Shown: piece by piece, positions 1 through 5,473 of the stretch
How the letters are laid out: every line of letters starts with the position of its first letter
Position numbering within the stretch: position 1 is the first letter of the stretch
Source of the DNA: Candidatus Omnitrophota bacterium
Lineage (GTDB): Bacteria; Omnitrophota; Gorgyraeia; JAHIPI01
Assembly (NCBI GenBank): GCA_030616695.1
Contig: JAUWWU010000032.1
Coordinates: forward strand, 1-8,198
DNA: 8,198 nt
Reading direction: 5' to 3'
Notes under the pieces: model-generated
The model's database searches: none
What the model was told of the DNA's origin: nothing
The model's input: only the letters and a program-made list of their open reading frames with translations
Made by a program: the position numbers and the translations under genes

Positions 1-1
1 C

Positions 2-265
2 TCCAAAAGAAAGGCCAGATTTGTCTGCGCGGTCTCAATAGCCAAAGGCGGCAAGGTGCTGGATGCGGTCAGCGGAACCTGTTTGGGCAGGATAGCTTTC
101 AAGAATAGAGGCAGGACAGGGTTTGGCTACGACCCCGTATTTATATCGCCGAAATACGGGAAGACATTTGCCGAACTCGGGCCGAAGGTCAAGAATAAGA
201 TCAGCCATAGGTACAGGGCGCTCGAAAAGGCCAAAACCGCCATCAAAAGATTGCTGGACTTTTAG
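2..265 (+). CDS. rdgB: RdgB/HAM1 non-canonical purine NTP pyrophosphatase, C-terminal part (5' end outside window)
   Basis: This is the last 87 residues of an XTP/dITP diphosphatase, which removes deaminated purine nucleotides (ITP, dITP, XTP) from the cytoplasmic pool by cleaving them to the monophosphate and pyrophosphate. The open frame enters from the left edge without a stop, so the gene is cut by the window and not truncated in the genome. The family core is visible: an NRGRTGFGYDPVF stretch matching the usual G-FGYDP-F nucleotide-binding motif, then a TFAEL segment, and near the end K-KISHRYRAL, which matches the K---SHR-A signature. The C-terminus ends soon after the SHR helix, as is normal for the family. 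About the first half of a typical 190-200 residue protein is missing. The next feature is a tRNA, 49 nt downstream. The family assignment is secure. The exact substrate preference is inferred from the family. Confidence 0.93.
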   Translation, partial: SKRKARFVCAVSIAKGGKVLDAVSGTCLGRIAFKNRGRTGFGYDPVFISPKYGKTFAELGPKVKNKISHRYRALEKAKTAIKRLLDF

Positions 266-314
266 TGGTTTATTGAATATACTTACTTAAACAGGAGCTT
301 ATTAGTATTTAATA

Positions 315-393
315 CGGGGTGTAGCTCAGTTTGGCTTAGAGCGCTTGCTTTGGGAGCAAGAAGTCGCCAGTTCGAATCTGGCCACCCCGACCA
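315..393 (+). tRNA. tRNA-Pro(UGG), CCA encoded
   Basis: The gene folds as a complete cloverleaf. The acceptor stem CGGGGTG (315-321) pairs with CACCCCG (383-389), the discriminator is A390 and CCA is encoded at 391-393. The D stem is GCTC/GAGC. The anticodon stem CTTGC/GCAAG encloses the loop TTTGGGA (349-355), placing anticodon TGG at 351-353. The T arm is GCCAG-TTCGAAT-CTGGC (366-382). C1 at the first acceptor position is typical of bacterial proline tRNAs. It is the first of three tRNAs in the block. Confidence 0.97.
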
Positions 394-399
394 TAGGAG

Positions 400-553
400 A
401 TGCGCCTGTCCCCATTCGGGAACCTGCGTACGAAGAGTTTCATAGATGCGCCTGTAGCTCCCCGCCTAAAATACGTTCTTAAAGGACGTACGGCGGGGCG
501 AGTTCCGATAAGGCTGCTACAGTCGCAAAACAATACAAAAGAAATGCGCCTGT
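400..553 (+). repeat. Three direct copies of the tRNA-Arg 5' sequence (ATGCGCCTGT)
   Basis: The 10-mer ATGCGCCTGT occurs at 400-409, 446-455 and 544-553. The third copy is the true 5' end of the tRNA-Arg gene (tRNA starts at 546) plus two upstream bases. The second copy extends further into tRNA sequence: GCGCCTGTAGCTC at 448-460 equals 546-558, covering the 5' acceptor strand, positions 8-9 and the 5' D-stem strand. After that the sequences diverge completely. The first copy diverges at 410. No matching 3' tRNA half follows copies one or two, so they look like remnants or partial duplications of the Arg tRNA 5' end, not functional tRNAs. Confidence 0.75.
448..526 (+). other. Large imperfect stem-loop built on the second tRNA-Arg 5' copy
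   Basis: Three nested stems can be drawn. The outer stem pairs GCGCCTGTAGC (448-458) with GCTACAGTCGC (516-526), 10 of 11 pairs. The middle stem pairs CCCCGCC (460-466) with GGCGGGG (492-498). The apical stem pairs TACGTTCT (472-479) with AGGACGTA (483-490), including one wobble. Bases 499-515 form an unpaired side on the 3' arm. The whole is 79 nt, about tRNA size, but it lacks a T arm, an anticodon arm and a CCA end. It could be a degenerate tRNA-derived element, a small inverted-repeat (MITE-like) element, or a structured part of the tRNA precursor. I cannot assign a known RNA family. No T-tract follows, so it is not an obvious terminator. Confidence 0.5.
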
Positions 554-838
554 AGCTCAGTTGGATAGAGCAACTGCCTTTCAAAAAGGGAGCCTTCATA
601 AGGAACACGAACTTATGAAGTGGATATGGCTATATGCAAGGACATCCTCTAAGTGGTGGAGGGCTACTTGCAGGCAACCCCGCCAGAGGCGGGAGAGTCC
701 TCAGAGACTATACGCCATACACCTGAGACGGTGAAGACATAGTCCAGACCGCAATTCTGAAAAAAATCAGAAGCTGGAGCAATTCAGTGCGGTATGCTAA
801 GCAGTGGGCCGGGGGTTCGACTCCCTCCAGGCGCGCCA
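546..838 (+). tRNA. tRNA-Arg(UCU), interrupted by a group I intron in the anticodon loop
   Basis: Exon 1 is 546-580 and exon 2 is 797-838. Joined, they form a full cloverleaf: acceptor GCGCCTG (546-552) with CAGGCGC (828-834), D stem GCTC/GAGC, anticodon stem ACTGC (573-577) with GCAGT (801-805), anticodon loop CTT|CTAA, T arm GGGGG-TTCGACT-CCCTC, discriminator G835 and encoded CCA 836-838. The anticodon is TCT, split after its first base (U34 | C35). From memory the spliced product closely resembles E. coli argU, including GGGCC in the variable region and the G discriminator. Only this pair of splice points restores a 7-base anticodon loop. Because the tRNA reads AGA and AGG codons, production depends on intron removal. 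Read without the intron, the gene could be mistaken for two tRNA fragments. Confidence 0.95.
581..796 (+). ncRNA. Group I self-splicing intron (216 nt, no ORF) in tRNA-Arg
   Basis: The intron has the hallmarks of a group I ribozyme. The 5' exon ends in U580 and the intron ends in G796 (omega-G). P1 can form between 576-581 and 587-593 with a U580-G588 wobble at the splice site. P2 is CTTCATAAG (594-602) with CTTATGAAG (612-620). P3 is TATGGC (625-630) with GCCATA (714-719). P4 is TGCAAG (635-640) with CTTGCA (667-672). P5 is CCTC/GAGG (646-649, 659-662). P6 is CCCGCC/GGCGGG (679-693). P7 is GACTAT (706-711) with ATAGTC (739-744), inside the classical R (CAGAGACTA) and S (AAGACATAGTCC) elements. 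P8 is CACC/GGTG (720-733). P9 is ACCGCA (748-753) with TGCGGT (788-793), holding a TTCTGA/TCAGAA hairpin. Size and position resemble bacterial tRNA introns of subgroup IC3 (Anabaena tRNA-Leu, Azoarcus tRNA-Ile). It is too short to hold a homing endonuclease. Confidence 0.94.
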
Positions 839-840
839 GT

Positions 841-857
841 TTCCTCCGAAGGAGGAA
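841..857 (+). other. Short perfect hairpin just after tRNA-Arg
   Basis: TTCCTCC (841-847) and GGAGGAA (851-857) form a perfect 7-bp stem around the loop GAA, only three bases after the encoded CCA. It has no T-run behind it, so it is not a standard intrinsic terminator. It may be a 3'-trailer structure of the tRNA precursor or the edge of the adjacent inverted-repeat element. Confidence 0.4.
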
Positions 858-907
858 TGGGACATTTCTCTTCCTGATAGTGTTTTTAATCATTGAGAAG
901 TGTCCCA
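858..907. repeat. 50-bp inverted-repeat element between tRNA-Arg and tRNA-His
   Basis: The ends TGGGACATTTCTC (858-870) and GAGAAGTGTCCCA (895-907) are inverted repeats matching at 12 of 13 positions, separated by a 24-bp AT-rich centre. This arrangement resembles a miniature or decayed transposable element, or the two termini of an insertion sequence left after loss of its middle. No clear target-site duplication flanks it. It could alternatively act as an RNA stem-loop in the tRNA transcript. Confidence 0.45.
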
Positions 908-942
908 CAAAGATGATACAGGATACATGAATGACGAAATGT

Positions 943-1017
943 GGTGGCTATAGTGTAATGGCAGCACAAGAGACTGTGGCTCTCTCAGAGCGGGTTCAAA
1001 TCCCGTTAGCCACCCCA
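943..1017 (+). tRNA. tRNA-His(GUG), with G-1 and CCA encoded
   Basis: The acceptor stem GTGGCTA (944-950) pairs with TAGCCAC (1007-1013). The extra 5' G at 943 (G-1) faces discriminator C1014, the histidine-specific identity pair, and CCA follows at 1015-1017. The anticodon stem AGAGA/TCTCT (969-973, 981-985) encloses CTGTGGC, giving anticodon GTG at 976-978. The T arm is GCGGG-TTCAAAT-CCCGT. It is the last tRNA of the block; the metallophosphoesterase start codon lies 41 nt downstream. Confidence 0.97.
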
Positions 1018-1058
1018 GTTTTCATTTATCGGTTAGGGTAGTGCGGGAGGATGTGCTT

Positions 1059-2057
1059 ATGATATTGAATAACTTCCGGAAGAAAATAACCCCGGTTATA
1101 TTACTACTAATTATAATATCCGCAGGTGCCTTTTCTGTCGAAAGAGGTTATGCCGCGCCGGCTAAGAAGAGAGCCGGAGGCCGGTTCTTTTATCCGGCAC
1201 CGAAGCAAAGGGCTTCCAACCTTTTTGAGAAGAAGAACGTCAAATATCCCTTTACCTTCATAGTTTACGGTGATTCCAGGGAGCCGGCCGGTGACGAAAA
1301 AGACGCCTTGATCGCGCAGATCATAAGGGAAAGGCCTTCTTTTGTTTTGCATATGGGCGACTTTGTCCTTTACGGCGAAGAGCATCAGTGGAAGATATTC
1401 GATTTTTTTGGCGGCAGGATAATAGATAATGGCATCCCCATTTATCCCGTTCTCGGTAATCATGAATACCATACGAGGGAGAAGTCATACCCGTCCGATC
1501 CGGAGGAACAGCTCAGGCTTTATTTTAAGAGATTCAAATACGTTAAAAATAAGCGCTGGTATTCTTTCAGGTACGGCAACAGCCTGTTTTTAATCCTTGA
1601 TACCAACACCGATTATTCACCGGAAAGCTATCAATATAAATGGCTGATGAAGGAACTAAAAGGAAAAGCGCCGACTTTTCTCTTTATAGCGCTTCATCAC
1701 CCCCCTTATACAATGGAAGCATATAAAGTAACTCGCAAATCGGAAAAGTCTTTAGCCGAGATATTCGAAAGCTATAAGGAAAAGGGATTGCTCAAAGTCG
1801 ATATTGTCTTTTCCGGCCATACGCATAATTACGAGAGGTATAAATACAACGGGATAAATTATGTAGTATCGGGAGGCGGCGGCGCCTCGCAGCACTCTAT
1901 AGCCAGGAAGCCGGGTGACCTTTACGACAAGGCCGGCAAAAACTATCATTATTGCAGGATTACGGTTTCGAAGACTAACGCTACTTTTGAGATGATCCGC
2001 CTGAACGAAAATACCGGCGAATGGGAAATCGCCGATGGTTTTACACTCGCTAAGTAA
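1059..2057 (+). CDS. Exported calcineurin-like metallophosphoesterase
   Basis: This 332-residue protein belongs to the calcineurin-like metallophosphoesterase superfamily, hydrolysing phosphoester bonds with a two-metal centre. The motifs appear in order: Y-GDSRE near residue 72, HMGDFVLYG near 100, PVLGNHEY near 133, ALHHPPY near 213 and FSGHTHNYERY near 253. These supply the metal-binding Asp, Asn and His residues. The GHTHNYER form is typical of purple-acid-phosphatase-like enzymes. The N-terminus has a basic start, a hydrophobic run (PVILLLIIISAGAF) and a likely cleavage site around GYAA-PA, so the enzyme is probably periplasmic. I chose ATG 1059 because GGGAGG at 1045-1050 sits 8 nt upstream; GTG 1041 would put that ribosome binding site inside the gene. 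The following exported-protein gene starts 22 nt later, suggesting an operon. The substrate is unknown. Confidence 0.88.
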   Translation: MILNNFRKKITPVILLLIIISAGAFSVERGYAAPAKKRAGGRFFYPAPKQRASNLFEKKNVKYPFTFIVYGDSREPAGDEKDALIAQIIRERPSFVLHMGDFVLYGEEHQWKIFDFFGGRIIDNGIPIYPVLGNHEYHTREKSYPSDPEEQLRLYFKRFKYVKNKRWYSFRYGNSLFLILDTNTDYSPESYQYKWLMKELKGKAPTFLFIALHHPPYTMEAYKVTRKSEKSLAEIFESYKEKGLLKVDIVFSGHTHNYERYKYNGINYVVSGGGGASQHSIARKPGDLYDKAGKNYHYCRITVSKTNATFEMIRLNENTGEWEIADGFTLAK

Positions 2058-2079
2058 TAAAGAGAAACAGGGAGGAGCC

Positions 2080-2739
2080 ATGCAAAGATTATTTACTATT
2101 TCACTGGCGATGCTATGTCTGCTTTTTACGACACTCGCCCATGCCGCATCGGATGATGTTTTGGGAGGTATGGCCAGAAAATTGAAGAGGGGCGCGATTA
2201 ATACTTTTACCGGTATTATAGAGATCCCCGCCCAGATAACCAAGGGGTATAATGAGGGGTTTATGGGCGATAAGGAAAACAAATTACTGGGTCTGACATG
2301 CGGTATTCTTGAGGGATTTTGGCATGCCACCGGAAGGACCCTTTCCGGGATTACGGATATAGCCGGATTCTGGGCGGTAAATCCCGGAGATAATAAGGAT
2401 GTGGGCATACCCCTTGATGCCGAATATCCCTGGGAAGAGGGCCGGTCTTACGAATACTTTAGCCCGAGTTTTACCGACGCGGCCATCGCGCCTACCGTCA
2501 ACAAATTTTTAAGAGGCGCCGGTAATACGCTATTCGGATTTATGGAAGTCCCCAATCAGATCGGTAAGGGTATTTCCCTGAAGCCCGCTAAGTCAGGCGT
2601 CCTTAAGGGATTATGGTACTGGGCCAGCCGCGAGGTCTCCGGAGTTTCTGACCTGGTCACCGCGATATTTCCGAACCCCGAAGATACCGCAGGCGCCGCC
2701 TTTGACGAAAAATGGCCCTGGGATAAATCCGGCGATTGA
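2080..2739 (+). CDS. Secreted protein with two tandem TIGR04073-like units (exosortase-system-associated type)
   Basis: This 219-residue protein has a signal peptide ending near AHA-ASDD (about residue 22) and then two related units of about 85-90 residues. Unit 1 (about 29-120) begins KLKRGAINTFTGIIEIPAQI and ends in EYPWE. Unit 2 (about 137-215) begins KFLRGAGNTLFGFMEVPNQI and ends in KWPWD. Both share a central G-L-G-----R--SG--D segment. The RG--NT--G--E-P-QI signature is what I recall for family TIGR04073, named as exosortase-system-associated and common in PVC and Omnitrophota genomes; its biochemical role is unknown. The start is ATG 2080 with GGAGGA at 2071-2076. A longer frame from 2035 overlaps the upstream gene and lacks a signal peptide at its start. 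The duplication within one chain is the distinctive point. No sortase or exosortase gene is in the window. Confidence 0.75.
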   Translation: MQRLFTISLAMLCLLFTTLAHAASDDVLGGMARKLKRGAINTFTGIIEIPAQITKGYNEGFMGDKENKLLGLTCGILEGFWHATGRTLSGITDIAGFWAVNPGDNKDVGIPLDAEYPWEEGRSYEYFSPSFTDAAIAPTVNKFLRGAGNTLFGFMEVPNQIGKGISLKPAKSGVLKGLWYWASREVSGVSDLVTAIFPNPEDTAGAAFDEKWPWDKSGD

Positions 2740-2746
2740 TTAACGA

Positions 2747-2776
2747 TTGCAATTTATACGTTTCTTCAGGTATACT
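2747..2776 (+). promoter_or_regulatory. Sigma70-like promoter before the EF-Tu-domain-like gene
   Basis: A -35-like TTGCAA (2747-2752) and a -10-like TATACT (2771-2776) are separated by 18 bp in the 61-bp gap after the TIGR04073-like gene. Transcription would begin near 2783, giving a short leader with GGGAGG at 2789-2794 before ATG 2801. It is the best promoter match I see by eye, and may start the long downstream gene run. Confidence 0.5.
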
Positions 2777-2800
2777 TTTTGCCAAACAGGGAGGTGCATT

Positions 2801-3058
2801 ATGGCGGAAGAGAAATTGATCGGCAAGATAACGCATTATTTCGGAAAGCCGGGCGTAGGGATAATCAAACTTACCGACGCCTTAAAAGTAGGCGATACGG
2901 TCCATATTAAGGGCCATGCCTCGGATTTTACTCAGCCGGTCTCGTCCATGCAGATAGAGCACGCGGTCGTCAATGAAGGAAAAGCCGGGGATGCGGTAGG
3001 CATAAAAGTCGACCAGAAAGTCCATGAACACGACGAGGTCTATAAAGTCACAGATTGA
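2801..3058 (+). CDS. Free-standing EF-Tu domain-II-like small protein
   Basis: This 85-residue protein consists of little more than one translation-factor beta-barrel. The stretch KVGDTVHIKGHASDFTQPV-SMQIEH matches the domain II pattern of EF-Tu/IF2-type GTPases (G--V-I-G-----V-S-Q---), followed by GDAVGIKV, the usual strand that closes the barrel. There is no GTPase domain: no P-loop and no NKXD. Such proteins are annotated elsewhere as translation elongation factor-like, with no proven role. ATG 2801 is chosen over the upstream in-frame start at 2747 because GGGAGG (2789-2794) lies 6 nt before it and because the longer form would cover the promoter. The protein should be cytoplasmic, lacking signal or membrane segments. 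It could bind RNA or a ribosomal partner, but that is inference. Confidence 0.8.
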   Translation: MAEEKLIGKITHYFGKPGVGIIKLTDALKVGDTVHIKGHASDFTQPVSSMQIEHAVVNEGKAGDAVGIKVDQKVHEHDEVYKVTD

Positions 3059-3109
3059 TATCAGCGTGAGAGCCCGGAGGCATAACCATATAAAAAAGGA
3101 GGTCGGATT

Positions 3110-3475
3110 ATGATTATGTTAGTCAAGCTATTGGGTATAGTTATAGTGATTTTGACAGTTACATTCATAGTAAAGCCTGAGATAATGAAGCAATACATGG
3201 CTTTCTGGAAAGACAAAAAAAAGCTCTATATGGGGGGAGGCATAAGTATTTTACTGGGGATCCTTCTTTTGCTTGCGGCTCCGCAGTGCACACTTCCCCT
3301 TGTTGTGACTATAGTCGGTATCTGGGCCGTTGTTAAGGGCATTTTAATATTTGCCCTCGGCCCGCAAAAAATGATATCATGGATGGATACGCTGTCGGGA
3401 AAGCCGGTAGGGATTTTACGCCTGCTCGTGTCTATCTCTTTAGCCATCGGCATATTGCTCATATATTCCGCGTAA
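3110..3475 (+). CDS. Small four-helix membrane protein, unknown function
   Basis: This 121-residue protein is strongly hydrophobic with four predicted membrane segments at about residues 3-21, 40-57, 62-82 and 100-119. A charged loop (KPEIMKQYMAFWKDKKK) lies between the first and second, and a short polar loop (GPQKMISWMDTLSGKP) between the third and fourth. The two halves look alike in layout, each with a hydrophobic helix, a KP or GP turn and another helix. The C-terminal half faintly resembles the small YjeT/DUF2065 type of inner-membrane protein, but I would not assign it. ATG 3110 has AAGGAGG at 3096-3102. It lies 51 nt after the EF-Tu-like gene and 30 nt before the next. No catalytic residues are evident. 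Confidence 0.7.
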   Translation: MIMLVKLLGIVIVILTVTFIVKPEIMKQYMAFWKDKKKLYMGGGISILLGILLLLAAPQCTLPLVVTIVGIWAVVKGILIFALGPQKMISWMDTLSGKPVGILRLLVSISLAIGILLIYSA

Positions 3476-3505
3476 GATCCAGGTCTTTTAAACAAAGGAG
3501 GTAAC

Positions 3506-3850
3506 GTGCTCAAAAGGTGTCAGGTATTGCTTTCAGAATGGCTTGCCGATCATATTAAAACTACGTCTGAAAAATATGATATGAGTTTTTCCGAAATAAT
3601 CAGGCTGGCATTGTGCTTACAGATTGTCGGGTCGGTTTCAAAAGCCTATCCTCAATGCCGGCGCAAGCTGCATCTTGCCAGTGATGTCTTTGTTGACATT
3701 ATAAGCAACAAGTTTGAGGGCAAAATCAACCAGGAAAAACTGCATAAACTTATATCACAGATCTACTTTGAAGGCCGGAAAGCCACAGAATGCAGTACCA
3801 CCTGCGCAGAGGCAAACGCAAAGGGCAGGAAGACAAACGGGTGCCGATAA
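3506..3850 (+). CDS. Small protein with possible ribbon-helix-helix N-terminus and cysteine-bearing tail
   Basis: I do not recognise this 114-residue protein as a known family. The first 40 residues fit a ribbon-helix-helix DNA-binding pattern: a short strand (KRCQVLLS), a helix (EWLADHIKTTSEKY), a turn and a second helix (SFSEIIRLALCLQIV), as in CopG/Arc-type regulators. The middle is a further helical region. The tail (after about residue 90) is basic and holds Cys96, Cys100 and Cys113, with others at 5, 37 and 51, which could bind metal or form disulfides. The GTG start at 3506 is supported by a strong AAAGGAGG (3494-3501). It lies 35 nt before the DRE-TIM aldolase gene, so it may regulate that operon, though no operator is evident. 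DNA binding is inference from secondary-structure pattern only. Confidence 0.6.
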   Translation: MLKRCQVLLSEWLADHIKTTSEKYDMSFSEIIRLALCLQIVGSVSKAYPQCRRKLHLASDVFVDIISNKFEGKINQEKLHKLISQIYFEGRKATECSTTCAEANAKGRKTNGCR

Positions 3851-3885
3851 AATAGCGTTCGGACTGATGTAAGTGAGGAGGCGGT

Positions 3886-4836
3886 ATGTATAGAGAGCAG
3901 ATCAAAGTGCTGGATTGCACCATCCGGGACGGCGGGCTTATAAATAACCACGATTTTGACCGCGAATTTGTAAGGGAGACGTATAAAGCAATTTCGGCTG
4001 CGGGCGTGGATTACATGGAACTCGGGTATAAGAACTCCAAAGAGCTTTTTTCGTCCAAGGAGTACGGCCTATGGAAGTTCTGCGATGATGAAGAGATAAA
4101 GCAGGTTATCGACGGCATAGAATCCAGGACAAAGATCTCAGTCATGGTCGACGTAGGCCGCGTCAATATAGAAGACGTGAAGCCGAAAGCCGAAAGCCCC
4201 GTTGATATGATACGGACCGCTGCGTACGTTAAGGACATTGACAAGGCAATATATATGGCGAATCATTTTGCCGACAAGGGTTACGAGACGACCATAAATA
4301 TCATGGCGATCTCCCGTGACCAGGGCACAGAACTGGAAGAGGCGCTTCATCAGATCGAGGAAGAGAGCAAGATAAACGTGCTCTATATTGTGGATAGTTT
4401 CGGGGCGCTCTATCAGGAACCGGTAGAGCACCTGGTGAAGTTATCCAGAAGTATTGTAAAGACAAAGGAGATAGGCTTTCACGGGCATAATCACCAGCAG
4501 CTGGCGTTCGGCAACACTATTGAAGCGATCATCCATAACGCCAATTATCTTGACGGCACTGTGTACGGGATAGGCCGCGCCGCCGGAAATTGCCCATTGG
4601 AACTGTTAATAGGGTTTTTAAAGAATCCCAAATTTGACATAAGGCCGGTCCTGGATTTGATATCCCAGGAGTTTATCCCTTTGAGGACCAAGATAGAATG
4701 GGGCTACATCATACCTTATGCCATAGCCGGGATGATGAACGAGCATCCCAAAGCGGCTATGGCTTTGCGCAAAAGCTCAAAAAAAGAAAATTACCGCGAG
4801 TTTTACGAGAGCTTAGCCGATACGGGGCTGGATTAA
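3886..4836 (+). CDS. DRE-TIM metallolyase, 4-hydroxy-2-oxovalerate aldolase-like
   Basis: This 316-residue protein is a HMGL-like TIM-barrel enzyme of the DRE-TIM metallolyase superfamily, whose members catalyse metal-dependent aldol or Claisen reactions, often with pyruvate. The signature LDCTIRDGG (residues 9-17) carries the catalytic Arg14 and metal-binding Asp15. FHGHNHQ (198-204) supplies the metal-binding His199 and His201. GIGRAAGNCPLELL (228-241) is the conserved strand-8 loop. VDSFGAL at about 169 matches the usual (V/I)DS-G strand. The sequence most resembles the 4-hydroxy-2-oxovalerate aldolase-like branch, but it lacks a typical acylating-dehydrogenase neighbour, so it is probably not in an aromatic meta-cleavage pathway. 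ATG 3886 has GAGGAGG at 3875-3881. The next gene begins 5 nt after its stop. The substrate is unresolved; the alternative is a citramalate- or HMG-type lyase. Confidence 0.85.
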   Translation: MYREQIKVLDCTIRDGGLINNHDFDREFVRETYKAISAAGVDYMELGYKNSKELFSSKEYGLWKFCDDEEIKQVIDGIESRTKISVMVDVGRVNIEDVKPKAESPVDMIRTAAYVKDIDKAIYMANHFADKGYETTINIMAISRDQGTELEEALHQIEEESKINVLYIVDSFGALYQEPVEHLVKLSRSIVKTKEIGFHGHNHQQLAFGNTIEAIIHNANYLDGTVYGIGRAAGNCPLELLIGFLKNPKFDIRPVLDLISQEFIPLRTKIEWGYIIPYAIAGMMNEHPKAAMALRKSSKKENYREFYESLADTGLD

Positions 4837-4841
4837 ACAAC

Positions 4842-5468
4842 ATGGACGTGGATAAATTCAAAGAACTTCCCATCATGGGTATATTGCGCGGAGCCGGCGC
4901 GGAGATAATAGAGCCGCTTACAGAAGCGGTAATCTCCTCCGGCCTGAAGACTATTGAGATAGCCATGAATACTGCCGGCGCAGCTGAGTCGATCAGGCGA
5001 ATGGTAAAGGCGGCCGGAAAGCAGCTTACGATAGGCGCCGGTACTGTGCTGACAAAGGATGCCCTGCATTCGGCTTTGGACGCCGGGGCTACATTTATTG
5101 TCTTACCTACGCTGGCCGCTGATGTTGTGAAATACTGTGCCAGGAAGAGAGTCCCTGTGTTTCCCGGGGCATTCACACCGCAGGAAATATACAATGCATG
5201 GCGCGCGGGGGCCACGATGGTAAAGGTATTCCCTGCCAAATTTTTCGGCGCCGGCTATATCAAGGAGATAAAAGGGCCGTTTAGCGATATAGAGCTTCTT
5301 GCCTGCGGCGGCGTTACTCCCGAGAATATAGGATCGTTTTTTTCGGCAGGCGCATCCGCCGTTGCTTTTGGCGGTAGTGTTTTTAAAAAAGAATGGCTTG
5401 CCGGAAGAGAGTTTTCGCATATGAAGGAAAGCATAAAAAATCTGATAACAGAGTTTAGGAGAAGGTAG
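4842..5468 (+). CDS. KDPG/KHG-type aldolase (2-dehydro-3-deoxy-phosphogluconate aldolase family)
   Basis: This 208-residue class I aldolase forms a Schiff base to cleave or make 2-oxo-3-deoxy acids such as KDPG or 4-hydroxy-2-oxoglutarate. Visible family features are MGILRG (Arg16), TIEIAMN with the general base Glu39, IGAGTVLT (64-71), the PVFPGAFTP segment (105-113), ATMVKVFPA with Schiff-base Lys128, and LLACGGVTPENI near 153. The length is normal for the Eda family. ATG 4842 gives a full-length protein. There is no clear Shine-Dalgarno sequence and the upstream stop is 5 nt away, so translational coupling to the DRE-TIM aldolase is likely. The open frame continues 48 codons upstream, inside the neighbour, without homology. 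I withhold a symbol because Entner-Doudoroff partner genes (edd) are absent here and the substrate may differ. Confidence 0.9.
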   Translation: MDVDKFKELPIMGILRGAGAEIIEPLTEAVISSGLKTIEIAMNTAGAAESIRRMVKAAGKQLTIGAGTVLTKDALHSALDAGATFIVLPTLAADVVKYCARKRVPVFPGAFTPQEIYNAWRAGATMVKVFPAKFFGAGYIKEIKGPFSDIELLACGGVTPENIGSFFSAGASAVAFGGSVFKKEWLAGREFSHMKESIKNLITEFRRR

Positions 5469-5473
5469 TTTAA

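Noticed and set aside
273..313. Promoter for the tRNA block (TTGAAT with AT-rich TATTTAAT downstream)
   Set aside because: The spacing between candidate hexamers is wrong, and the best -10-like box lies too close to the tRNA 5' end at 315.
581..796. Homing endonuclease or other ORF inside the intron
   Set aside because: The intron is 216 nt and is accounted for almost entirely by ribozyme stems. No frame of meaningful length exists.
841..857. Intrinsic terminator after tRNA-Arg
   Set aside because: The stem is only 7 bp and the following bases are TGGGACA, not a T-run.
336..908. Two minus-strand frames (336-608 and 708-908) reading GRGGQIRTGDF and ARLEGVEPPA
   Set aside because: These are the well-known false proteins produced by translating tRNA genes backwards. 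They overlap tRNA-Pro and tRNA-Arg with its intron.
893..920. Promoter for tRNA-His (TTGAGA, 16 bp, GATACA)
   Set aside because: The -10 matches only half of the consensus, and the -35 overlaps the inverted repeat. Not strong enough to annotate.
1752..2408. 218-residue minus-strand frame
   Set aside because: It is antisense to the phosphoesterase C-terminus and the secreted protein, both with clear family motifs, start sites and ribosome binding sites.
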